Below are positions 7,376-13,376 of a DNA stretch of 13,376 nucleotides, in pieces (position 1 is the first letter of the stretch; every line of letters begins with the position of its first letter). Source of the stretch: an uncultured Actinomycetes bacterium (lineage in GTDB: Bacteria > Actinomycetota > Actinomycetes > Nanopelagicales > Nanopelagicaceae); contig CAIUHB010000064.1 in NCBI GenBank assembly GCA_903898855.1, positions 1-13,376 of the forward strand, given 5' to 3'. The position numbers and the translations under genes were made by a program. The notes beneath the pieces were generated by a model. The model was not told the DNA's origin. It did not search any database and saw nothing but the letters and a program-made list of their open reading frames with translations.

Positions 7376-10300
7376 ATGGGCGTAAAGGCAGGCGAATTTA
7401 AGAGCCTTGCCCCCGCCATCGACCTTCCAGCAGTAGAACACGACATTCTTAATTTCTGGGAGACTCAACAAGTCTTTGCTGCCACGCTCAAAGCACGGGC
7501 AGATGCACCCTCCTGGACTTTCTATGAAGGTCCGCCTACCGCAAATGGAATGCCCGGAACGCACCACATTGAAGCTCGAGTATTCAAGGATCTCTTTCCA
7601 CGTTTCCAAACCATGAAGGGCAACTTAGTTATCCGCAAAGCTGGATGGGATTGCCACGGACTGCCGGTTGAGATTGCAGTTGAGAAAGAACTTGGCTTTA
7701 GCGGAAAAGGCGATATTGAGAAATATGGAATCGCTGCGTTCAATGACAAGTGTCGAGAATCGGTACAACGACATGTAGATGCTTTCACAACAATGACTCG
7801 GCGTATGGGTTTCTGGGTGGACTTCGACGAGGCCTACTGGACCATGTCGAGTGAATATGTAGAGAGCGTGTGGTGGTCGCTCCAACAGATTTGGAAGAAG
7901 GGCCTACTAGTCCAAGATCACCGAGTCGCACCTTATTGCCCTCGCTGCGGAACCGGCCTCTCCGATCACGAACTGGCTCAAGGATACGAAACAGTTACCG
8001 ATCCTTCAGTCTATGTTCGTTTCCCGGCAACATCTGGTGCGATTGCTGAACTTGGCGCCAGCTTCTTGGTCTGGACAACCACTCCCTGGACCTTGGTTTC
8101 AAATACCGCCATCGCAGTTAATCCAAAGGTTGAGTATCAAGTCATAGAACTGACCATCGACGAGAAGAGCGAGCGAGTTGTTATCGCTGCAAATCTTGCT
8201 CACGTGCTTGGTGGAGAGCAGAAAGTGCTCGCGACTTTCACCGGCAAAGAACTTGAGCGCACTACTTATTCTCGCCCATTTAACTATCTCGATATCCCAG
8301 ATGCTCACTTCATTGTTCTGGCTGATTACGTCACCATTGAGGATGGAACTGGCTTAGTACACCAAGCCCCGGCATTTGGCGCCGATGACTTAACTGTCTG
8401 CCGTTCTTATAACCTTCCCGTTGTAAACCCAGTTAATCCAGATGGAACTTTCGAGGCATCGCTTCCAGAAATCGGTGGGCTTTTCTTTAAAGAGGCCGAT
8501 AAACCGCTCATTAAAGATCTGAAAGCTCGCAATCTCATCTTTAAGCACACCCAATATGAGCACTCGTATCCACATTGCTGGCGCTGTCATACAGTCTTGA
8601 TCTATTACGCACAACCATCGTGGTACATCAAGACCACGCTGATTAAAGAGGCGCTTTTGCGCGAGAATCAAAAGACTGATTGGCATCCAGAGACAATTAA
8701 GACTGGACGTTACGGAGATTGGCTCACAAATAATATTGACTGGGCCGTTTCGCGAAATAGATATTGGGGTACTCCCCTTCCGATCTGGCGTTGCGCAAAC
8801 AAGCATGAGATCTGCATTGGCTCACTCGCCGAATTAGGGATGCTCTCGGGGCAGGAACTTCTTGGCACCGATCCACATCGCCCATTTGTCGATGACATCT
8901 CATTTGCTTGCCAAGAGTGCGACCAGAGCATGAACCGTGTGCCTGAAGTTATCGACTGCTGGTATGACTCCGGCTCAATGCCATTTGCACAATGGGGCTA
9001 CCCTCATAAAGAGGGATCTATCGAGAAGTTTAAGAGCTCGTACCCAGCTGACTTTATTGCCGAAGCCATCGATCAAACTCGTGGCTGGTTCTACACCTTA
9101 ATGACCATCGGAACGTTGGTATTTGATCAGAGCTCTTACGAGACCGTCCTCTGCTTGGGACACATCTTGGATAAAGATGGTCGCAAGATGAGTAAGCACC
9201 TTGGCAACGTTCTAGAACCCGTAGCGCTGATGGATCAACATGGAGCAGATGCAGTTCGTTGGTACATGCTCGCCGCCGGTTCGCCATGGAGCGCCCGCCG
9301 GGTAGGCCATGAAGCGATTTCTGACGTGGTTCGCAAAACTTTGCTTACCTATTGGAACACAATTTCCTTCTTCACGCTTTATGCCAAGGCAGCCAAATTT
9401 ACTGTTGACTCCCCTGCCGCTAACTTAACGACCCTTGATCGATGGATTCTCTCTGAGCTCAATTCACTAATTGCTGGCGTTGATTCAGCCTATGAAAATT
9501 ACGATTCGCAGGATGCCGGCCGTTTAATTGCAAAATTTATTGATGATCTATCCAATTGGTATGTCCGTCGCTCACGTCGACGTTTCTGGGACGGAGATAA
9601 CGCAGCACTACACACGCTTTATCGCTGCATCAAAGAACTAACACTTTTGATGGCTCCCATGGTTCCATTCATCACCGAACATGTCTGGCAAGAATTTGTA
9701 CGCATCGCCGAGCCAGCCGAACAACTATCGGTTCACCTCTCTGACTTCCCAATCTCCAAGAACGCTGAAATTGATCTCGCACTCTCAGATTCAGTTCAGC
9801 TCACTCGCCGTTTGGTAGAGCTTGGCCGCTCTGCTCGCGCTGAATCAAAGGTGAAGATTCGCCAACCACTTAGCCGGGCTCTGGTTGCTGCCGCCGGATG
9901 GTCCAAGGTAGATCCAGAGATCGCCGCCCACGTTGCCGATGAGCTCAATGTTCAAAAGTTAGATGACATTTCGGTCGCTGGAGCTGATTTGGTCAATATC
10001 AGCATCAAAGCAAACTTCAAATCTATTGGCGCGCGCTACGGCGCTGATGTGCAAGAAATCGCTAAGGCGATTGCATCGGCTGATGCCACTTCACTTGTCA
10101 AAGAACTTCGTGCACATCAAAGTGCCGATATTACTTACGGCTCAGCCAAGAGCGCTTCACTCACCATCGAAGATCTCGTCGTGACCGAGACTCCAAAGGC
10201 TGGCTGGTCAGTCGCCTCCCACTCCGGTGAGAGTGTGGCCCTTGATCTAGAACTCACACCTGAACTCATTCAGGCAGGACTAGCACGCGAGATTATTAGA

Positions 10301-10513
10301 GCAATTCAAGAAGAACGTAAGCAATCTGGTTTTGATATTAGCGATCGCATTAACGTCTCGTGGTCTGCACCAGCCGCGGTTGCGCAAGCGCTCATTGCAA
10401 ATCAAGACTTAATTGGCGAAGAAGTCTTGGCGCTCTCATTTACACAGATCGATGGCCAGCAAGATTATGCTGGACGAGAAGTCGAACTCTGGTTGGCTTT
10501 AACTAAAGCTTAA
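7376..10513 (+). CDS. ileS: Isoleucyl-tRNA synthetase, type 2 (eukaryote-like)
   Basis: IleRS attaches isoleucine to tRNA-Ile and edits mischarged valine. The 1045-residue protein has the class I signature as PPTANGMPGTHHIEARVF (HIGH equivalent at 61-64) and KMSKH at 604-608. The editing domain shows VWTTTPWTLVSN and GTGLVHQAPAFGADD. Further family blocks are WAVSRNRYWGTPLPIW, DCWYDSGSMPFAQWGYP and the anticodon-domain block SNWYVRRSRRRFW. Cysteine pairs at 188/191, 401/404 and 512/515 suggest zinc sites. The GTHH form of HIGH and the overall layout match the type 2 enzymes of Actinobacteria and eukaryotic cytosol; characterised type 2 enzymes resist mupirocin, so this one may too (inference). 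It is the only plus-strand gene here, with its own leader, and its stop overlaps that of yggT. No T-box leader is visible. Confidence 0.98.
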   Translation: MGVKAGEFKSLAPAIDLPAVEHDILNFWETQQVFAATLKARADAPSWTFYEGPPTANGMPGTHHIEARVFKDLFPRFQTMKGNLVIRKAGWDCHGLPVEIAVEKELGFSGKGDIEKYGIAAFNDKCRESVQRHVDAFTTMTRRMGFWVDFDEAYWTMSSEYVESVWWSLQQIWKKGLLVQDHRVAPYCPRCGTGLSDHELAQGYETVTDPSVYVRFPATSGAIAELGASFLVWTTTPWTLVSNTAIAVNPKVEYQVIELTIDEKSERVVIAANLAHVLGGEQKVLATFTGKELERTTYSRPFNYLDIPDAHFIVLADYVTIEDGTGLVHQAPAFGADDLTVCRSYNLPVVNPVNPDGTFEASLPEIGGLFFKEADKPLIKDLKARNLIFKHTQYEHSYPHCWRCHTVLIYYAQPSWYIKTTLIKEALLRENQKTDWHPETIKTGRYGDWLTNNIDWAVSRNRYWGTPLPIWRCANKHEICIGSLAELGMLSGQELLGTDPHRPFVDDISFACQECDQSMNRVPEVIDCWYDSGSMPFAQWGYPHKEGSIEKFKSSYPADFIAEAIDQTRGWFYTLMTIGTLVFDQSSYETVLCLGHILDKDGRKMSKHLGNVLEPVALMDQHGADAVRWYMLAAGSPWSARRVGHEAISDVVRKTLLTYWNTISFFTLYAKAAKFTVDSPAANLTTLDRWILSELNSLIAGVDSAYENYDSQDAGRLIAKFIDDLSNWYVRRSRRRFWDGDNAALHTLYRCIKELTLLMAPMVPFITEHVWQEFVRIAEPAEQLSVHLSDFPISKNAEIDLALSDSVQLTRRLVELGRSARAESKVKIRQPLSRALVAAAGWSKVDPEIAAHVADELNVQKLDDISVAGADLVNISIKANFKSIGARYGADVQEIAKAIASADATSLVKELRAHQSADITYGSAKSASLTIEDLVVTETPKAGWSVASHSGESVALDLELTPELIQAGLAREIIRAIQEERKQSGFDISDRINVSWSAPAAVAQALIANQDLIGEEVLALSFTQIDGQQDYAGREVELWLALTKA
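10510..10513. other. Overlapping convergent stop codons of ileS and yggT
   Basis: The tetranucleotide TTAA holds the ileS TAA on the plus strand (10511-10513) and the yggT TAA on the minus strand (10512-10510). It sits at the centre of the palindrome GCTTAAGC (10508-10515). No intergenic space remains for a terminator between the two genes, so transcripts from both sides probably run into the opposite coding sequence. Confidence 0.95.
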
Positions 10514-10797
10514 GCAATACTCAGTACTAAGCGGCCGATTAATTGGGCGGCGACTAGAACCACAATAAAAGAGAGATCAACAGCGACTGGGCCGATACGT
10601 AGCGGCGGAATGAATCGTCTTACTGTGCGCATCACTGGATCAGTAACGCCGTAGACAAACTCAGCTAATACCAAAACTATTCCGCGGGGGCGCCACTGTG
10701 GCGCAAACATCCTCGCGTAATCCAAAATTACGCGAGCAAAGAGAAGAAGAACGAATAATTGAATTACTGAATAGAGAATACTGCCAATGGCTGGCAT
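10510..10797 (-). CDS. yggT: YggT-family small membrane protein
   Basis: A 95-residue integral membrane protein with two hydrophobic segments, about 5-24 and 72-92. Between them is the family block VTDPVMRTVRRFIPPLR and then VDLSFIVV, matching the pattern TDP-(x)n-RR-x-IPP-(x)n-DLS. The biochemical role of YggT/YlmG is not firmly known. In Gram-positive bacteria and plastids it is linked to division or nucleoid placement, and its gene follows sepF as here. The ATG lies five bases after the sepF stop, without a visible Shine-Dalgarno sequence, so coupling is likely. It is the last minus-strand gene of the division block; its stop is interleaved with that of ileS. Confidence 0.93.
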   Translation of the reverse strand: MPAIGSILYSVIQLFVLLLFARVILDYARMFAPQWRPRGIVLVLAEFVYGVTDPVMRTVRRFIPPLRIGPVAVDLSFIVVLVAAQLIGRLVLSIA

Positions 10798-10802
10798 CTA
10801 GA

Positions 10803-11336
10803 TCAGCTCTGGTTGAAGAAGCTTGACTGTCCACCAGCAGAGTTACCATCGGTTGTGACCGAGACATTTGCTGGAGTAAGTAGAAATACTTTGGAAGTTA
10901 CGCGCTCAATCTTTCCGTAATGACCGAAGACGAGTCCAGATGCGAAGTCAACAAAACGCTTGCATTCACTCTCATCGACATCACTGAGATTCATGATGAC
11001 TGGCTGACCATTTCGATACTGTTCACCAACTGCTCGGACATCTGCATACACGCGTGGCTGAATTGTTACGATGCGATCCATCGGAGCTGCGGTTGGAGCA
11101 GAAACCACTGGTGCTGGACGAGAGATTGATGTGTGAACCGGTGTGACACCAGCTGCGGCAGGATTTGCAGGGCGCATATATGTAGGCAACTCGCTGGTCT
11201 CTTCATGACGGGCATGTGAGAGAGCTCGGAACCCACGGCGTGGTTCGGCCACTGCAACTTCGACTAACGACTCTTCTAGCTCCTCGTCATCGACGAGACC
11301 TAGGTAATTTGCCATCTTCTTAAATGCTTTAGCCAT
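10803..11336 (-). CDS. sepF: Cell division protein SepF
   Basis: SepF tethers FtsZ to the membrane and is the main FtsZ anchor in Actinobacteria lacking FtsA. The 177 residues start with an amphipathic stretch (MAKAFKKMANYLGL), the expected membrane-binding helix. An acidic patch (DDEELEE) and a Pro/Ala-rich linker to about 86 follow. The SepF fold (88-157) has IVTIQPRVYADV, GQPVIMNLSDVDESECKRFVDFASG and IERVTSKVFLLTP. The short tail ends in a polar GNSAGGQSSFFNQS. The ATG start at 11336 is favoured because it keeps the whole helix; an internal Met at residue 8 is less likely. No good Shine-Dalgarno sequence is seen in the 21-base gap after yggS. Its FtsZ partner lies two genes upstream. Confidence 0.96.
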   Translation of the reverse strand: MAKAFKKMANYLGLVDDEELEESLVEVAVAEPRRGFRALSHARHEETSELPTYMRPANPAAAGVTPVHTSISRPAPVVSAPTAAPMDRIVTIQPRVYADVRAVGEQYRNGQPVIMNLSDVDESECKRFVDFASGLVFGHYGKIERVTSKVFLLTPANVSVTTDGNSAGGQSSFFNQS

Positions 11337-11357
11337 AGGTAAATTTTAAAGGGGTAA

Positions 11358-12032
11358 TCAACGAGAACCGAGGATTGAACTACCCACTCGTATAAGTGTC
11401 GCACCCGCAGTAATAGCCGCCTGGAAATCATTACTCATTCCAGCCGAGAGGGTGCTGAGTTGTGGCCATCGGGAGCGAAGCGGTGCCTGCAACTCGGCAA
11501 AACGATGAAAAGCTGAAGCCGGATCTTCACCGAGCGGGGCGACTGCCATCAATCCACAGATATTCAATTTGTACCCATCGATAACTCGGGCGAGAAACTC
11601 TCCCAACTCTTCGGGGTCGACCCCTCCCCGTTCGGCTCGTAACACCTGTTCCAGCGCAACTTGAATCAGGATTTTTGCACTCGAACCTATCTCAGCGATT
11701 CGAGCAGCATGCTTTACCTCATCCAATGAATGAATGACATCAGCCCAACTGAGAATTGATTTCAATTTATTGCTCTGAATTTGGCCTTGAAAATGCCAGA
11801 TGCAATCTTCCGGCATTGCCGGAGCTTTCACTGAGCCTTCTTGATCACGATTCTCACCAAAATTGCGGACCCCGAGCTGGTAAAGAATTTTTATATCTTC
11901 CAGCGGAAAGGTTTTGGTCACTGCGACCAAAGTAATCTCGGCTGGGTCTCTGCCCGCCGTAAGCGCAGCCTGCTCGATTCGCTGCTGAACAGATTTCAAA
12001 TTTTGGGCTATTTCCAGATCGCGACTACTCAT
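11358..12032 (-). CDS. yggS: YggS-family pyridoxal phosphate homeostasis protein
   Basis: PLP-binding protein of the PLPBP/YggS family, which keeps the cellular vitamin B6 pool and linked amino acid pools balanced and has no proven catalytic activity. The 224 residues form the alanine-racemase-like barrel. Lys40 in LVAVTKTFP is the PLP Schiff-base lysine. FGENRDQE at 58-65, WHFQGQIQSNK at 79-89 and LSAGMSNDFQAAITAG at 195-210 are family blocks, followed by RVGSSILG at the phosphate-binding end. The ATG overlaps the pgeF stop by four bases (ATGA), implying coupled translation. The gene lies in the same place, between pgeF and sepF, in most Actinobacteria. Nothing is missing. Confidence 0.95.
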   Translation of the reverse strand: MSSRDLEIAQNLKSVQQRIEQAALTAGRDPAEITLVAVTKTFPLEDIKILYQLGVRNFGENRDQEGSVKAPAMPEDCIWHFQGQIQSNKLKSILSWADVIHSLDEVKHAARIAEIGSSAKILIQVALEQVLRAERGGVDPEELGEFLARVIDGYKLNICGLMAVAPLGEDPASAFHRFAELQAPLRSRWPQLSTLSAGMSNDFQAAITAGATLIRVGSSILGSR

Positions 12033-12694
12033 AAGCTAATGATTCCAGCCATTCTTCCGGTTATCTCATCTCGGCGATATGAAAAGAAGTCTTGGCTCTC
12101 CAAAGTGCAGATATCTAATGCGTTGACTCGCACACCTTGCTCCTGCAATTGTGCAACTGCACCTGAACCAAGATTTAAACAGTGTCGACTCGCGTCAGTA
12201 GCTGTGGCCGGAAATGCCGCACTAATTTCCCGATACATCTCAGGGCTAACCTCGTAACAATCGCCACATATGGATGGACCTACTTTGGCTTCAAAGGAGC
12301 GGGCCCCCAATTGGCGCATAAGTTTTATCGTCTCGGAAATGACTCCGGTGATGAGACCTTTCCGGCCGACATGGACGGCTGCAACAACTTCGCCGCCATC
12401 TATTAACAGTGGAATGCAGTCGGCAGTCAGAACGGCCAGACCTACTCCCTTTCTTCTGGTAACAAGTGCGTCGCAAGTGGGAACAGCATCAATCTCATCG
12501 CCTATTTCGGCTACTTCGCATCCATGAACTTGGTTCATGAAAATTAATTCTCTCAAGCCAAGTAATTCTCTAACCCTCTGACGATTTCGATCAACCGCTT
12601 CCTGAACATCGCCAACATGATCACCAAGATTGAGCGAGGCAAACGGCGTGGTGGACTCCCCGCCGTAGATGGATGAGAAGAAAGTGCGAGCCAT
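12029..12694 (-). CDS. pgeF: PgeF/YfiH-family (multicopper polyphenol oxidoreductase-like) protein
   Basis: Member of the YfiH/LACC1 family. Homologues have been described as purine nucleoside enzymes and, in E. coli, as a peptidoglycan editing factor that prevents wrong residues in the stem peptide. Which role applies here cannot be read from sequence. The 221 residues keep the zinc triad His57 (NQVHG), Cys93 (LTADCIPL) and His108 (AAVHVGRKG), plus GPSICGDCYEV and the tail block DICTLESQDFFSYRRD. The GRKG form, where proteobacterial proteins have GWRG, is what I would expect of actinobacterial members. The ATG at 12694 lies six bases after the ftsZ stop and has no obvious Shine-Dalgarno sequence; MARTFFSS fits the usual N terminus. 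The stop overlaps yggS. Confidence 0.93.
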   Translation of the reverse strand: MARTFFSSIYGGESTTPFASLNLGDHVGDVQEAVDRNRQRVRELLGLRELIFMNQVHGCEVAEIGDEIDAVPTCDALVTRRKGVGLAVLTADCIPLLIDGGEVVAAVHVGRKGLITGVISETIKLMRQLGARSFEAKVGPSICGDCYEVSPEMYREISAAFPATATDASRHCLNLGSGAVAQLQEQGVRVNALDICTLESQDFFSYRRDEITGRMAGIISL

Positions 12695-12700
12695 CTTGGG

Positions 12701-13376
12701 CTATCGCATGAAGTCTGGAATATCTATCTCATCTTCAATAACGAGCTCTTCAAAGGTAATTCGCTTGCGTCCCTGTGAAGTAGGCGCAGTCGGAATATCG
12801 TTAGATGGAATATCTAACGCAACCGAGAGCGCATCATCGACGGGTAGCGGATCAGCGTTACCGCTTAGAGTTGCGGCGTCGATAACCGGCATCGAAATCT
12901 TCTTCGGAGCGCCACCATCAAATCCTGCAGCAATAACAGTTACGCGAACTTCATCACCGAGGGCATCATCAATAACAGTTCCTACGATGATATTCGCATC
13001 GGGATGGACCGAATCATGTACCAACTCGGCGGCCTCGCTGATTTCAAAGAGTCCGATATCAGAACCGCCAGCAATCGAGAGGAGTACGCCATGGGCGCCG
13101 TCGATAGATGCCTCGAGCAATGGGCTGGAGATAGCTAATTCAGCGGCGCGAGTTGCGCGAGATTCACCGCGAGCTGAGCCAATTCCCATCAGGGCTGAAC
13201 CAGCGCCTTGCATCACGCTCTTCACATCAGCGAAGTCGAGGTTAATCAAGCCAGGTGTTGTGATGAGATCGGTAATACCTTGTACACCTGAAAGTAGAAC
13301 CGCATCGGCACTCTTAAATGCCTCAATCTGACTAATCGAACGATCAGAGATTGCAAGTAGGCGATCATTAGGAATA
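12701..13376 (-). CDS. ftsZ: Cell division GTPase FtsZ, C-terminal part (5' end beyond the window)
   Basis: FtsZ polymerises into the ring that directs septum building. Only the last 224 residues are here; the GTP-binding N-terminal half lies beyond the right edge. Visible are the central helix and C-terminal subdomain: [32 protein letters not shown], then the T7 loop and following helix [15 protein letters not shown], whose acidic residue (Asp of DFADV) completes the GTPase site of the next subunit. [19 protein letters not shown] follows. After the fold ends near GFDGGAPKK, a fairly short linker leads to the conserved tail peptide IDIPDFMR, the expected contact for SepF and FtsW. The stop is TAG at 12701. 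It appears to be the first gene of the minus-strand unit within the window; any promoter is outside. Confidence 0.98.
   Translation of the reverse strand, partial: IPNDRLLAISDRSISQIEAFKSADAVLLSGVQGITDLITTPGLINLDFADVKSVMQGAGSALMGIGSARGESRATRAAELAISSPLLEASIDGAHGVLLSIAGGSDIGLFEISEAAELVHDSVHPDANIIVGTVIDDALGDEVRVTVIAAGFDGGAPKKISMPVIDAATLSGNADPLPVDDALSVALDIPSNDIPTAPTSQGRKRITFEELVIEDEIDIPDFMR

Noticed and set aside
10496..10509. Hairpin GCTTT-AACT-AAAGC at the end of ileS as a terminator
   Set aside because: The stem is only five base pairs, A/T rich, inside coding sequence, and is followed by no T-run on either strand.
12365..12385. Active-site loss in PgeF because GWRG is replaced by GRKG
   Set aside because: The three zinc ligands are all present, and I expect this loop form in actinobacterial members, so it is not a defect.
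12669..13331. 220-codon plus-strand open frame opposite ftsZ
   Set aside because: It is antisense to a clear FtsZ sequence, has Ser/Ala-rich low-complexity composition and no recognisable domain.
1..13376. Mobile element, CRISPR array, tRNA or rRNA gene, defence or biosynthetic system
   Set aside because: No transposase or integrase, spaced direct repeats, tRNA-like folds or unknown gene clusters were found. Almost every base lies in a recognised core gene.

Overview
The window looks like an ordinary chromosomal core region of an actinobacterium. The gene order ftsZ-pgeF-yggS-sepF-yggT, then ileS, a traR/dksA-like gene, lspA, rluD, dnaE1 and hisD is the actinobacterial layout of the tail of the cell-division cluster and the segment beyond it. 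Several proteins carry actinobacterial signatures: the FtsZ tail ending IDIPDFMR, an eukaryote-like type 2 isoleucyl-tRNA synthetase, a DksA-like protein with a KKAPA-repeat tail, and DnaE1 with a complete PHP site. G+C looks close to half by eye, low for the phylum, and genes are packed with 4-base overlaps or short gaps. That suggests a small-genome aquatic actinobacterium (Nanopelagicales/acI-like or similar). This placement is inference, since no rRNA gene is present.

Layout. (1) Right block, minus strand, 13376 down to 10510: the 3' two thirds of ftsZ, pgeF, yggS, sepF and yggT. These are division genes plus two conserved housekeeping partners, apparently one transcription unit entering from beyond the right edge. 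(2) ileS, plus strand, 7376-10513, convergent with yggT; their stop codons overlap. (3) A divergent control region at about 7186-7375, the only real intergenic space. It holds the ileS ribosome binding site, a candidate promoter and three perfect tandem copies of a 10-base unit. (4) Left block, minus strand, 7185 down to 1: a traR/dksA-like zinc-finger gene, lspA, rluD, dnaE and hisD (3' end cut by the left edge), tightly spaced and probably one operon.

How they work together: FtsZ builds the division ring and SepF anchors it to the membrane. YggT is a small membrane protein usually linked to division. PgeF and YggS are metabolic housekeeping enzymes. IleRS charges tRNA-Ile, RluD modifies 23S rRNA, LspA matures lipoproteins, DnaE1 replicates DNA and HisD finishes histidine synthesis. 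The left-hand genes share little function; the grouping is a conserved neighbourhood.

No mobile element, CRISPR array, tRNA, rRNA or defence system was seen, and I find no convincing evidence of a new biological system. The points most worth checking are an lspA gene that seems to need a CTG start, a HisD C terminus that departs from the family before its last zinc ligand, the phased repeat in the ileS leader, and the absence of divIVA from its usual slot after yggT.
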